Source: Lentibacillus sp. Marseille-P4043
GTDB lineage: Bacteria > Bacillota > Bacilli > Bacillales > Amphibacillaceae
NCBI RefSeq assembly: GCF_900258515.1
Contig: NZ_LT984884.1
Coordinates: forward strand, 2,052,744-2,116,743
Direction: 5' to 3'
DNA length: 64,000 bases
Within the stretch, counting starts at the first letter, position 1, and each line of letters begins with the position of its first letter. Shown here piece by piece: positions 21,649-30,292 of this stretch. The notes below the pieces were generated by a model, which searched no databases, was not told the DNA's origin, and was given only the letters and a program-made list of their open reading frames with translations. The translations under genes and the position numbers were made by a program.

Positions 21649-22539
21649 GTGAACAATATAGATAAGGAAACAAGATTAGTTATTATTACCGGTATGTCTG
21701 GTGCCGGTAAAACGGTGGCTGTGCAAAGCTTTGAGGATCTTGGTTATTATTGTGTTGATAACTTGCCTCCAGCATTGCTGCCAAAGTTTTTAGAGTTAAT
21801 GAAGGATGCAACAAACAGTATTCAACGTGTTGCATTAGTGATGGATTTACGTGGTCGTGAATTCTTTGATTCATTAGTTGAAGCATTGGATATTTTAGGT
21901 GACGAGGATTGGCTCCAGGAACATATTCTCTTCCTTGATGCGAAAGATGAGTCATTAGTTACTCGGTATAAGGAAACGCGTCGTTCACATCCGTTAGCAG
22001 TCGGTGGATTACCACTAAATGGTATTAAACAGGAACGGAAAATATTAGACGAATTAAAAGGAAGAGCACAACGCGTGGTCGATACAACAAATTTAAAACC
22101 ACGGGAATTACGCGAAAAAATTCTCCATGCCTATTCAGAGGAAAAACAAGAGATTTTTTCTGTTCATATGGTTTCGTTTGGGTTTAAGTACGGGGTGCCA
22201 ATTGATGCTGATTTAGTCTTTGATGTGCGATTTTTACCAAATCCGCATTATGTTTCGCATTTACAGCCATTAACAGGACTGAATCAGGAAGTTTCATCAT
22301 ATGTATTTAAATGGTCAGACACACAAAAATTCAATGAAAAAGTACTCGATTTACTCCAATTTATGCTGCCGCAATACAAGAAAGAGGGCAAGTCACAGCT
22401 TGTTGTTGCAATTGGTTGTACAGGTGGCCAGCATCGATCTGTTGCTATCACCGAATACTTTGCGAAGAGATTATCTTCTGGCTATATTACTCATATTACC
22501 CATCGAGATATTGATAAAGGAAAGGGTCATCACTTATGA
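21649..22539 (+). CDS. rapZ: RNase adapter RapZ / nucleotide-binding protein YvcJ
   Basis: RapZ/YvcJ, 296 residues, has an N-terminal P-loop GMSGAGKT followed by a conserved C-terminal domain with [10 protein letters not shown]. In E. coli RapZ guides RNase E to the GlmZ sRNA. In B. subtilis YvcJ binds and hydrolyses GTP and affects competence. GTG 21649 has a perfect AAGGAGG site. The stop overlaps the mgfK start (ATGA). Confidence 0.93.
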   Translation: MNNIDKETRLVIITGMSGAGKTVAVQSFEDLGYYCVDNLPPALLPKFLELMKDATNSIQRVALVMDLRGREFFDSLVEALDILGDEDWLQEHILFLDAKDESLVTRYKETRRSHPLAVGGLPLNGIKQERKILDELKGRAQRVVDTTNLKPRELREKILHAYSEEKQEIFSVHMVSFGFKYGVPIDADLVFDVRFLPNPHYVSHLQPLTGLNQEVSSYVFKWSDTQKFNEKVLDLLQFMLPQYKKEGKSQLVVAIGCTGGQHRSVAITEYFAKRLSSGYITHITHRDIDKGKGHHL

Positions 22540-23495
22540 GTAACAGAAAACAACCCAATGTAGTCGTTATCGGTGGTGGAACAGGGATGCCGGTCCTTTT
22601 GCGAGGTCTAAAGGATCTGCCAATAAATTTGACTGCACTAGTTACAGTTGCAGATGACGGTGGTAGTACGGGCAGGTTGCGTTCGGAAATGGCAATTCCA
22701 GCCCCGGGAGATATTCGAAATGTGATTGCCGCTTTATCTGATGCAGAGCCAATGCTACTTGATTTATTTCAGCACCGTTTTGCTAATGGTAATGGTTTAT
22801 CTGGTCATTCAATGGGCAATTTGTTACTAGCGGCTATGACTTCTCTTACCGGGGATTTTTATACCGGAATTAAAGAAATTTGCCGTGTACTTAATGTGAA
22901 AGGAAATATTTACCCAATATCAAATGAAAGTATGTCGTTGCATGCCGAAATGGATGATGGGTCAATTGTATCTGGTGAATCATCTATTCCATTAGCACAT
23001 AAAAAAATTAAACACGTATTTTTAGAACCACAGCCAGTTAAACCATTGCCTAATGCTGTCAAGGCCATTGAACAGGCTGATTTGGTCGTCATTTCACCGG
23101 GGAGTTTGTATACAAGTATCATGCCAAACCTTATTATCCCACAAATAGATGTTGCGCTTCGTAAGGCAAAAGGAAATGTAGTCTACGTTTGCAATGTCAT
23201 GACACAAGCAGGGGAAACAACAGGATATACTGCAAGTGACCATGTGCGAGCAATACATGATCATATTGGTGAGAGCTGTGTGGATTCGATTGTTGTACAC
23301 AATGAGCCGATTAGCGAAACTGTCCGTGAGATCTATGCAGAAGAAAATGCTGATCCCGTCGTTTATGATACGGATCAGTTACTTGCTATGAATTTGCAGA
23401 TTATTGAGGGGGATATTATTGATCATTCCCAAGCAACACTTCGTCATGATACAAATAAAATTGCTGCCTTACTATACTCAATCATCGATCAATAG
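22536..23495 (+). CDS. mgfK: gluconeogenesis factor YvcK/MgfK
   Basis: This 319-residue member of the CofD-like YvcK family has the N-terminal [18 protein letters not shown] nucleotide-binding loop. It also has the conserved [14 protein letters not shown] and APGDIRN segments. YvcK binds UDP-GlcNAc in B. subtilis and is needed for growth on gluconeogenic carbon sources and for correct PBP1 localisation. It is translationally coupled to rapZ and followed by whiA after 34 bp. Confidence 0.92.
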   Translation: MSNRKQPNVVVIGGGTGMPVLLRGLKDLPINLTALVTVADDGGSTGRLRSEMAIPAPGDIRNVIAALSDAEPMLLDLFQHRFANGNGLSGHSMGNLLLAAMTSLTGDFYTGIKEICRVLNVKGNIYPISNESMSLHAEMDDGSIVSGESSIPLAHKKIKHVFLEPQPVKPLPNAVKAIEQADLVVISPGSLYTSIMPNLIIPQIDVALRKAKGNVVYVCNVMTQAGETTGYTASDHVRAIHDHIGESCVDSIVVHNEPISETVREIYAEENADPVVYDTDQLLAMNLQIIEGDIIDHSQATLRHDTNKIAALLYSIIDQ

Positions 23496-23529
23496 GTTTC
23501 AATAATTGGTAGGCAGGAGGTGAATTAAT

Positions 23530-24477
23530 TTGTCGTTTGCATCTGAAATAAAAAAAGAATTAACAGCAATGGAAGTAGATGACTGCTGTACGACTGCTGA
23601 ACTAGCTGCCTTAATCCGCATGAACGGTGCCATCTCGTTATCTAAACAAGATTATACACTTGACGTACAAACAGAAAATGCAGCTATTGCACGTCGTATC
23701 TATACGCTGATCAAATCATCTTATTCGTTTCCTGTTGAATTACTTGTTCGGAAAAAAATGAAGTTGAAAAAAAACAATATCTATATCGTCAGGATGAAAG
23801 AAGATGTTCAGGAACTATTATCGGATCTTGATATCCTAAGGGAGCCATATACATTTGTTCGCACGATCTCAAACCAGTTTCTTGAAAAGTCTTGCTGTAA
23901 GAAATCTTATTTACGTGGGGCTTTTTTAGCAGGTGGGTCGATTAATAATCCGGAAACATCATCCTATCATTTAGAGATTTATAATTTTTATCAAGAGCAT
24001 AATGATGCATTATGTGAATTGCTGAATAGTTTTGATCTAAAAGCGCGTAAGTTGGAACGCAAAAAAGGCTATATTGCGTATATCAAAGAGGCTGAAAAGA
24101 TTACAGAATTTCTTAATATAATTGGTGCACATAACGCATTATTTAAATTTGAGGATGTACGAATTGTTCGCGATATGCGGAATTCGGTCAACCGCTTAGT
24201 AAACTGTGAAACAGCTAACTTAAATAAAACAATTGGAGCAGCATTTCGGCAGATTGAAAATATTAATCTGATCGAGAAAGCGGTTGGTTTGGAAGTTTTA
24301 CCAGAAAAGCTACGGGAAATAGCAGTTTTGCGTGTTCAACATCAGGATGTTTCGTTAAAAGAACTTGGGGAACTGGTATCAAGTGGAAAGATATCAAAAT
24401 CTGGTGTCAATCACCGGTTGAAAAAGATTGATGAGTACGCTGAGAAAATTAGGAGCGGTGATTTAATCGAAAACTGA
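23530..24477 (+). CDS. whiA: sporulation/division regulator WhiA
   Basis: WhiA, 315 residues, has an N-terminal degenerate LAGLIDADG homing-endonuclease-like domain ([16 protein letters not shown]) and a C-terminal helix-turn-helix ([23 protein letters not shown] region). In Streptomyces it controls sporulation genes. In Bacillus it binds the nucleoid and affects division and chromosome segregation. The start is TTG 23530 after GGAGGTG. It belongs to the rapZ-mgfK-whiA operon. Confidence 0.95.
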   Translation: MSFASEIKKELTAMEVDDCCTTAELAALIRMNGAISLSKQDYTLDVQTENAAIARRIYTLIKSSYSFPVELLVRKKMKLKKNNIYIVRMKEDVQELLSDLDILREPYTFVRTISNQFLEKSCCKKSYLRGAFLAGGSINNPETSSYHLEIYNFYQEHNDALCELLNSFDLKARKLERKKGYIAYIKEAEKITEFLNIIGAHNALFKFEDVRIVRDMRNSVNRLVNCETANLNKTIGAAFRQIENINLIEKAVGLEVLPEKLREIAVLRVQHQDVSLKELGELVSSGKISKSGVNHRLKKIDEYAEKIRSGDLIEN

Positions 24478-24572
24478 ATAAGTATTCGTTTTAATTCGTT
24501 TTCATGGTATAATTGTTGATAATTTATCCCGCCCTAATAAGCAGTATTTTCAAATGAATGAGTTCTTCTTGC

Positions 24573-24637
24573 ATGGTGTTCAAGTCCGTAATGTTCTACA
24601 TTTTTAAAAAGTAGAAAACAACGGACATGAACATCTT
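24573..24637. repeat. long imperfect hairpin between whiA and crh
   Basis: The left arm contains GTTCAAGTCCG (24578-24588) and GTTCTAC. The right arm contains GTAGAAAAC and CGGACATGAAC (24622-24632). The arms are about 25-30 bp with a TTTTTAAAAA centre. There is no T run after it. It may be a short interspersed palindrome or an RNA processing/leader structure for crh. Confidence 0.6.
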
Positions 24638-24737
24638 GATTTACAATATCAGTATGAACTGATGGTGTTTTACTTAATTGTTTCGCTTTTCAAGAGATAT
24701 AATGACAGCGTTTACAACATTGGAGAGGATGATCAGA

Positions 24738-24998
24738 GTGGTTGAGCGATCAGTGACAGTTGAACTTGAAACAGGGTTACAGGCAAGACCTGCAGCAAGG
24801 TTTGTACAGGAAGCAAATCGTTACGGATCACATTTATTTTTAGAAAAGGATGGCAAGCGAATTAATGCAAAAAGTATTATGGGACTAATGAGTTTAGCGA
24901 TCGGAACCGGGGAAACGATTACGTTAATTGGTGATGGTATTGATGAAGATGATGCGATTACACATTTGGTTTCATTTGTTACAGAAAAGAGGATTTGA
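24738..24998 (+). CDS. crh: HPr-like catabolite repression protein Crh
   Basis: Crh, 86 residues, is an HPr paralogue. The position of the PTS phospho-His15 is Gln15 (TGLQARPAA), so it cannot carry PTS phosphate. The regulatory Ser46 (INAKSIMGLM) is kept, so HprK (11191) can phosphorylate it and P-Ser-Crh can act as CcpA corepressor. GTG 24738 with GGAGAGG nine bases ahead gives the exact length of B. subtilis Crh; longer open frames upstream are not used. It follows whiA, as in Bacillus. Confidence 0.94.
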   Translation: MVERSVTVELETGLQARPAARFVQEANRYGSHLFLEKDGKRINAKSIMGLMSLAIGTGETITLIGDGIDEDDAITHLVSFVTEKRI

Positions 24999-25167
24999 TC
25001 TATCCGTGAACGAATCCAAAAATATCAATTGCTTTTCCTTAAATTAGGCTCTTTTCTTAATGTTAGATGTTTTAAATTTCGTAGTTGATACAAAATGCGA
25101 CGTAGTGAATAATCACTTATAATACGCTTTTTCTTCCTCTAATGAGTAAGTGGCCGGATTCGCTCCG

Positions 25168-25278
25168 TCAGAATACTTCGCTTTCCGCGGGCACGGCCTC
25201 AGCCTCCTCGGAAGCAAAGAACGCTTCCTCCGGGGTCTTCGGACACGTGCTGTTCCCGCAGGAGTCTACGTATTCTGA
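25168..25278. repeat. GC-rich palindromic module 1 inside E3
   Basis: The outer arms are TCAGAATAC/GTATTCTGA and the inner arms CGGAAGC/GCTTCCTCCGG around an AAAGAAC loop. The left landmark is CTTTCCGCGGGCACGGCC. The right landmark is TTCCCGCAGGAGTCTACG. These are typical of a repeat family interspersed in Bacillaceae genomes. Confidence 0.7.
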
Positions 25279-25380
25279 CTACGCTGATATAGATCTTTGA
25301 TTGGAGAGTAGTGTGTGACCTATAAATTCAACATTTCATGAAGTTCTTCTCACTTATACTTATATAGAAATTTACACTAA

Positions 25381-25503
25381 GGCTTGGGAAAAATGCGAGA
25401 CTCCTATGGGAAAAGGAACAGTCTGAAGACCCCACAGCGAGCGTTCTTTGCGAGCGAGGAGGCTGAAGCGTTCCCCATGGAAAGCGAGTATTTTTCCCAA
25501 GCC
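25381..25503. repeat. GC-rich palindromic module 2 inside E3
   Basis: The 14-bp outer arms GGCTTGGGAAAAAT/ATTTTTCCCAAGCC are perfect. Inside are GACTCCTATGGGAA and GTCTGAAGACCCCACAG on the left, and GAGGAGGCTGAAGCG and CATGGAAAGCGAG on the right. Confidence 0.7.
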
Positions 25504-25616
25504 GCCGGGTTAGCACTTACCTTATAAAGGACGTCAAGAAAACACACTAAAAATTACTTCGCATTTTATGGATATTGTGTAAAAACAACAATCTTTGAGA
25601 AAACGGCGTTAATAAT

Positions 25617-25659
25617 TAAACAAGAAAATCCCCTGACCGGAATAGCAGTCAGGGGATTA
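25617..25659 (-). terminator. terminator of clpP
   Basis: The perfect 11-bp stem AATCCCCTGAC/GTCAGGGGATT is followed on the minus strand by a U-rich tail. Confidence 0.88.
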
Positions 25660-25663
25660 GTTA

Positions 25664-26254
25664 TTATTTATCGTCTTTGCGTTCTAAAACTTTATCGATC
25701 AAGCCGTATTCTTTTGCTCTTGCTGCAGTCATGAAGTTGTCACGTTCTGTATCACGTTGAATCACTTCTAATGGTTGACCACTACGTTCGGCAATGATTT
25801 GATTTAGTTTTTCACGCATTTCTAAAATACGTCTTGTGTGAATTTCAATATCAGTTGCTTGCCCTTGTGTACCGCCTAGTGGTTGGTGAATCATTACTTC
25901 ACTATTTGGTAGTGCATAACGTTTTCCGATTTCGCCGGCGGTTAATAGGAATGCTCCCATTGATGCTGCCATACCAGTACAGATTGTTGATACATCTGGT
26001 TTTATGAACTGCATCGTATCATATATCGCCATACCAGCTGTAATCGAGCCGCCTGGTGAGTTAATGTAAATGGAAATGTCCTTTTCAGGATCCTCTGCTT
26101 CTAAGAAAAGTAGTTGCGCAACAATCGAATTTGCTACGTTATCGTCAATTGCACTTCCTAACATAATGATACGGTCTTTAAGTAAACGTGAGTAGATATC
26201 GTATGCACGTTCTCCACGGTTTGTTTGTTCAATAACTGTAGGTATTAAATTCAT
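25664..26254 (-). CDS. clpP: ATP-dependent Clp protease proteolytic subunit
   Basis: ClpP, 196 residues, is the barrel-forming serine protease that works with ClpX, ClpC and ClpE. The catalytic triad positions match: Ser98 in GMAASMGAF, His123 in MIHQPLGG, and an Asp near 172 in the ERDTERDNF segment. The length is identical to the B. subtilis protein. It has AGGAGG before the start and a CtsR operator overlapping its promoter (26306-26335). It degrades ssrA-tagged proteins made with the tmRNA at 56736. Confidence 0.97.
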   Translation of the reverse strand: MNLIPTVIEQTNRGERAYDIYSRLLKDRIIMLGSAIDDNVANSIVAQLLFLEAEDPEKDISIYINSPGGSITAGMAIYDTMQFIKPDVSTICTGMAASMGAFLLTAGEIGKRYALPNSEVMIHQPLGGTQGQATDIEIHTRRILEMREKLNQIIAERSGQPLEVIQRDTERDNFMTAARAKEYGLIDKVLERKDDK

Positions 26255-26305
26255 GTGTAAATCCTCCTAATTCTTCAAATTGATCCATTTGGATTGGATA
26301 GTTTT

Positions 26306-26334
26306 ATCATAACTAATAGGTCAAAAAAGGTCAA
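26306..26334 (-). promoter_or_regulatory. SigA promoter of clpP
   Basis: On the minus strand TTGACC (26334-26329) and TATGAT (26311-26306) are separated by exactly 17 bp. Confidence 0.85.
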
Positions 26335-26335
26335 A
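26319..26335. promoter_or_regulatory. CtsR operator of clpP
   Basis: GGTCAAA-AAA-GGTCAAA matches the CtsR tandem heptamer consensus (RGTCAAANANRGTCAAA). It covers the -35 box of the clpP promoter, as expected for heat-shock repression by CtsR. Confidence 0.92.
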
Positions 26336-26421
26336 CAAAAACGATCGATAAATTTGCTCAATAATAAAATACACCTTCCATCATTCCCGTTTAGAAGGAA
26401 TATAAACCGTCATGTAGGAAG

Positions 26422-27033
26422 TTAAATAAATTTGTAGGTGTTTTTTGGCCGTCCCTTTTTGCCGTATTGAGAAATCACCTCCACTTCGCCTTTTCCCTCA
26501 AGGTAATTTAAGTAACGATGTACGGTTTGATAAGCAACTGGTAACGCTTTTTGAATATCATTAATGGTTGATGGATCATCTTGCTGAATCAAATAATTTT
26601 TGATCGACATTAATGTGGCTTGATTGATTCCTTTATCAACAAATACGCTATTTTGATTTTCCGTCAGTTTACCAATTTTTAAGTTAATTCGAATCCGTGA
26701 GAGCAGGTCGGGGGCTTTAATTGGCTTTAAAGCAAAATCGGTTGCTCCAGCGTTGAGAAAGGTATCTGCTATTTCCTGCCGTTCGTCAACAGTTAACACA
26801 ATAATTGGCACCGTTTGACTTACGTTGCGTATTGCTTTTGTCGTTTTTACCCCGTCCCAATCTGGCATGTGATAGTCCAATAGAACAAGGTCAGGGTTCA
26901 TTTTTGAATACAAATCAATCGCTTGTTTACCTGTCGCTGCTTCTAATACGCTCCAGTTTGCATAATGACATATCTCTTTTAATGTGAAACGTATATCTTC
27001 ATTATCATCGACTATTAGAATGGTTGTACCCAT
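26422..27033 (-). CDS. response regulator with CitB-type C-terminal HTH
   Basis: This 203-residue response regulator has a receiver domain at residues 1-120 with the acidic pocket VDDNED, phospho-acceptor Asp in LVLLDYHMPD, and Lys in FALKPIK. The C-terminal helix-turn-helix (STINDIQKALPVAYQTVHRYLNYLEGKG split over two helices) ends in YGKKGRPKNTY, like the CitB/DcuR group. It overlaps the upstream kinase gene by 29 bp, so the two form a cognate pair. The genes it controls are unknown. The neighbouring peptide-type ABC operon is the obvious candidate target, which is inference. Confidence 0.88.
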   Translation of the reverse strand: MGTTILIVDDNEDIRFTLKEICHYANWSVLEAATGKQAIDLYSKMNPDLVLLDYHMPDWDGVKTTKAIRNVSQTVPIIVLTVDERQEIADTFLNAGATDFALKPIKAPDLLSRIRINLKIGKLTENQNSVFVDKGINQATLMSIKNYLIQQDDPSTINDIQKALPVAYQTVHRYLNYLEGKGEVEVISQYGKKGRPKNTYKFI

Positions 27034-28402
27034 TTATTTGTTCACCCTCTTTATGGATTGGAAGTAAAATATTCATTTGTGTATGGCTTCCAGGAATGCT
27101 GTTGACTGTAATACTCCCGCAATGATTTTCTACTACCTTTTTGACAAAAGAAAGTCCAATTCCAGATGATTTTTTTGTACTGAAGCCGTCTTGCCAAATA
27201 TTTTTTAAATGGGATGACTGAATGCCAGGTCCATTATCTTGTATGCGAAGTAAAATACCACTATCTACTCTTTTGACATGGATGTGAATATATCCTGCTT
27301 TTCCGGAAAATGATGTAATCGCATTTTCTAAAATATTCGAGATAGCGCGGGAAAATCGTATTTTATTAATATAGATTGGTGGTACATCTTCCTCCACTTT
27401 CATTACCAAATCAACTTGTTGTTCATTCAAATCAAGATGACTTGTAACATATTCTAGTAATTCTTGAACAGGAATTTGCTGTTTGATATTTTCGTAGAGA
27501 ATTTCCGATATCATATCCTTCATTTTTTCTAATGACTTGTCCATGCGGTCGAAATACTCTTGTACATATGTGTCGGTTGTTGGCTGCATTTTTAAATTTA
27601 TCAGTGAGGTTAATCCTTCCACCGTTACCAAAGGTGTTTTTAAATCATGTACTAAAGTATTTATTTCCTGATAAACAGATGATTCGATGAGTGCAATGCG
27701 TGTCTCCTTTAATTCTTCTTCTTGCTGTTGATATTTTTTTAAAGTATAAAATTGTTTGTTTACCAGATGAATGAGGAAACTTAAAATGACAGCAATAGTC
27801 AAAAAAGCAACAAAAAAGATCGTTGCCAGAGTGTTATACAATCTATTTTCAGTAAAATAACTATCAGCAATTTTGATACTAACTGCCATATCATTGGTTC
27901 CAAATCCAAATTGGGACAGTGCAGGAATCAGTTGCAGCCATTCACTAGCCATTAAAATGAGAAAAAGAACAATTGAAAATATAAAATAAAAATGCTTCTG
28001 TTTTGGTATGTATAGGTTTAGAAGGATAACGGTTCCGATCGTTACCATATGGCCAAGATAGGAAAAGTGTTCATGATAAAATTGGTTAAACAAAGTAATT
28101 GCTACCATTGTTATGCTAATAAATAATAAGGAAAAACGAATAGATTCTAGCTGTCTTGTAATAGCGTGGGCTAACAACATAGAACCAAAATAAATGAAAA
28201 AGTAAATTAATACATATTTTGCTATGAAAGCAAAAGCAGTCACCAAAAGTTGTCCGCTATCATGCATCACGATACTTTCATTAATATTGTCACTTATAAA
28301 TAGGGACCAGTTCGAAATAAAGGTTGGGAACAATTCACCATATGTAAGGAATAAAAGCCCTAGAAAACCAATTAGGGAATAACTTTTTTCTTTTTTACTC
28401 AT
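27005..28402 (-). CDS. sensor histidine kinase with multi-helix membrane sensor
   Basis: This is a 465-residue kinase. Residues about 1-225 contain roughly seven hydrophobic helices with no large extracellular domain, so sensing is probably within or near the membrane. A short coiled linker (KKYQQQEEELKETRIAL) leads to the H-box VHDLKTPLV, followed by the N-box NILENAIT, G1 DNGPGI and G2 GIGLSFVKK. It is followed by the overlapping response regulator. It lies downstream of a DUF6305-like gene and an ABC importer on the same strand, separated by a GC-rich repeat. Confidence 0.88.
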   Translation of the reverse strand: MSKKEKSYSLIGFLGLLFLTYGELFPTFISNWSLFISDNINESIVMHDSGQLLVTAFAFIAKYVLIYFFIYFGSMLLAHAITRQLESIRFSLLFISITMVAITLFNQFYHEHFSYLGHMVTIGTVILLNLYIPKQKHFYFIFSIVLFLILMASEWLQLIPALSQFGFGTNDMAVSIKIADSYFTENRLYNTLATIFFVAFLTIAVILSFLIHLVNKQFYTLKKYQQQEEELKETRIALIESSVYQEINTLVHDLKTPLVTVEGLTSLINLKMQPTTDTYVQEYFDRMDKSLEKMKDMISEILYENIKQQIPVQELLEYVTSHLDLNEQQVDLVMKVEEDVPPIYINKIRFSRAISNILENAITSFSGKAGYIHIHVKRVDSGILLRIQDNGPGIQSSHLKNIWQDGFSTKKSSGIGLSFVKKVVENHCGSITVNSIPGSHTQMNILLPIHKEGEQINGYNHSNSR

Positions 28403-28469
28403 ACTATCAGGCCCTTCTAAAAAGGTAAGAAATTATATAATTTGGCTCTAGTTTGCTTTCAGCGTGATG

Positions 28470-28625
28470 GGCCACGTCCAGCTCCAGCGCCCAGCGACTA
28501 GCGAGACTTCCCTCACCTCCGTACGATAAGTCAACATCGGTTCGCATCCGCTCGCCGTGTTTCCTTTATCTCCTACGGCTCAGTCCAGTCCGTACGTCGC
28601 TAAACGGGCGCTTGCGCTTTTGTTC
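28470..28625. repeat. interspersed GC-rich repeat with inverted ends
   Basis: The ends are AGCGCCCAGCGAC (28486-28498) and GTCGCTAAACGGGCGCT (28596-28612), which are complementary except for a four-base insert. They are bordered by GTCCAGCTCC and TTGCGCTTTTG. It lies in the 233-bp gap between the DUF6305-like gene and the kinase. This type of non-coding repeat recurs in Bacillaceae intergenic regions; its function is unknown. Confidence 0.65.
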
Positions 28626-28635
28626 AACATTACCA

Positions 28636-29226
28636 TTACCGAAATGCCGAGTTGAATGGGGTAGATATATCGTCTAATTGTTTAACCAAAGTTGTTGGCA
28701 CGTGATGTGTTTTCAGTGTGGATATTAATTGATCTGAATGCCTTAAATTTTTTAATCCGATGTAGTAATCGGCATAGGGAGCTGTCTCGTTAAAAAGTTT
28801 TATTGTTTCTTTATCTTCACGATGTCCTCCAGAAAGATTAACAAGAATGATCGGCAAATCCATTCGTTTTGATTCCTTTACAATCTGTTCTGTTCGTGAT
28901 AATTCATCTGTAAAGGATCTTGGGGTTTGCGCCAATCCGCTCGCACTATAGCCAAGGAGAATGACAACACTTTGATAATCATATAAATCGGTCGCCAAAG
29001 CCCGCGGACGGTAATCGGCTTCAAGGTTTAGGTTTTCAGCGATTGTGAGCAAAATTGTTCCCTCAGCTGCTTGACCAGCAGATGTGATTAAAATTTTTTC
29101 TTCACCAATCGGTGCTGGAAGGTTGGGGTAGGTGTTTATATGCTTGTCCACAGAACCATTGAAAGAAATGAAAAACAGGATAAATGTGAAAAAAACACAA
29201 ATCAAAACAGGAATATATTTTGTCAT
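28636..29226 (-). CDS. DUF6305-like exported/membrane-anchored protein
   Basis: The protein has 196 residues. The N-terminal hydrophobic helix (YIPVLICVFFTFILFFISF) is a signal anchor, and the rest would be extracytoplasmic. The body shows an ILITSAGQAAEGTILLTIAENL start and alternating beta-alpha segments, like the DUF6305 family; I recognise no catalytic motif. ATG 29226 with GAGGTG is preferred, because the longer frame to 29298 runs through the terminator at 29258. It lies after the peptide-type ABC operon and before a two-component system. A role as an extracellular partner of either is inference. Confidence 0.65.
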   Translation of the reverse strand: MTKYIPVLICVFFTFILFFISFNGSVDKHINTYPNLPAPIGEEKILITSAGQAAEGTILLTIAENLNLEADYRPRALATDLYDYQSVVILLGYSASGLAQTPRSFTDELSRTEQIVKESKRMDLPIILVNLSGGHREDKETIKLFNETAPYADYYIGLKNLRHSDQLISTLKTHHVPTTLVKQLDDISTPFNSAFR

Positions 29227-29257
29227 CTGATTTACACCTCGCTTTTTGCACCGCCTT

Positions 29258-29292
29258 AAAAAAGAAAAAGGTAAAGCGATTGCTTTACCTTT
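29258..29292 (-). terminator. terminator of the peptide ABC transporter operon
   Basis: On the minus strand the perfect 11-bp stem AAAGGTAAAGC/GCTTTACCTTT with a four-base loop is followed by TTCTTTTTT. Confidence 0.88.
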
Positions 29293-29322
29293 AATCATAC
29301 AATATTATTATCTGAAATGTCA

Positions 29323-30234
29323 CTATTGTTTTAACCTTGGATCTAATGCGTCACGCAATCCATCACCAAATAGGTTAAATCCAAGGACGACGAAGAAGAT
29401 GGCAATTCCTGGAAATGCTACTACCCATGGTGCATTCTGTAGTGCCGCACGTCCGTCGCTTAGCATTGCACCCCATTCAGGTGTTGGTGGTTGTGCCCCA
29501 AGACCTAAGAAGCTCAACCCAGCTGCATCTAAGATTGCTGTACCAACACTTAGTGTGGCTTGTACAATTATTGGGGCTACACAATTTGGCAGGACATGCT
29601 GCATTAAAACTCTTCCATGTTTAGCTCCAATAGCTTTTGCTGCCTCAACATATTCCGTTTCTTTGACAGATAAAACGGCCGAGCGAACAATTCTGGCAAA
29701 CTGTGGTACACCAACAATTCCGACAGCTATCATTGCGTTACGTAAACTGGGACCAAGCACAGCTACAAGAGCAATTGCTAAAAGGATACTAGGAAAAGCC
29801 ATCATGATATCAATAATTCGCATGATTACTTGGTCGATCCATCGTCCAAAATAGCCAGCGATACCACCTAATAGAACACCGACAATCATCGCGATTCCAA
29901 CAGCAATTACACCAATTTGTATGGAAATGCGCGATCCATGGACAATCCGACTGAATATATCACGTCCAAGCTCATCAGTTCCAAGTAAATGATCGGATGA
30001 TGGAGCCATGTATCGATCTATAATATTTTGATCTGTTGGGCTATGAGTCGCAATAACTGGTGCGAATATGGCGGTTAAAATGAGTATTAAAATGATACAC
30101 AATCCAATGAAGGAAGTTTTACTTTTAACAATTCGCGTTAATGAGTCTACCCATAATCGACTTGATTTCGTTTGTTCAGATTCGTTTGTGTCAATGGAGT
30201 CCGGATCTGGTATAGGATTTGGTTGAAGTGACAT
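29323..30234 (-). CDS. peptide-type ABC transporter permease (DppC/OppC family)
   Basis: This 303-residue inner-membrane permease has an N-terminal OppC_N segment (SKTSFIGLCIILILILTAIFAP). It also has the LGTDELGRDIFSRIVHGSRIS signature region of DppC/OppC and the EAA loop EYVEAAKAIGA, which contacts the ATPase. About six helices are present. ATG 30234 fits AAAGGA better than the GTG nine bases upstream. It is the last gene of a DFABC-ordered importer operon like B. subtilis app. The substrate (peptide, nickel or another compound) cannot be read from the sequence. Confidence 0.9.
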   Translation of the reverse strand: MSLQPNPIPDPDSIDTNESEQTKSSRLWVDSLTRIVKSKTSFIGLCIILILILTAIFAPVIATHSPTDQNIIDRYMAPSSDHLLGTDELGRDIFSRIVHGSRISIQIGVIAVGIAMIVGVLLGGIAGYFGRWIDQVIMRIIDIMMAFPSILLAIALVAVLGPSLRNAMIAVGIVGVPQFARIVRSAVLSVKETEYVEAAKAIGAKHGRVLMQHVLPNCVAPIIVQATLSVGTAILDAAGLSFLGLGAQPPTPEWGAMLSDGRAALQNAPWVVAFPGIAIFFVVLGFNLFGDGLRDALDPRLKQ

Positions 30235-30292
30235 GTGTTGCACATCCTTTCTTAATAAGAGTTCTGTTTTCAGCAGTTAGAAGGAAATAACA

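Larger units (their letters stand above)
25068..25590. mobile_element. non-coding element E3 with A/B terminal inverted sequences
   Basis: The left end (B type, 25068-25107) reads TGTTTTAAATTTCGTAGTTG, then ATACAAAATGCGACGTAGTG. The right end (A type, read inward from 25590) reads TGTTGTTTTTACACAATATC, then CATAAAATGCGAAGTAAT. The interior carries two large palindromes (25168-25278 and 25381-25503). No gene lies in the whole gap 24999-25663. It has the same family and end logic as E1 and E2. No target duplication is evident. Confidence 0.6.

Noticed and set aside
25328..25516. 62-codon minus-strand frame in element E3
   Set aside because: It is contained mostly in a palindromic module and has no coding signals.
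29227..29298. Extended start of the DUF6305-like protein
   Set aside because: The extension is encoded by the terminator hairpin of the ABC operon, and a proper ribosome site precedes ATG 29226.
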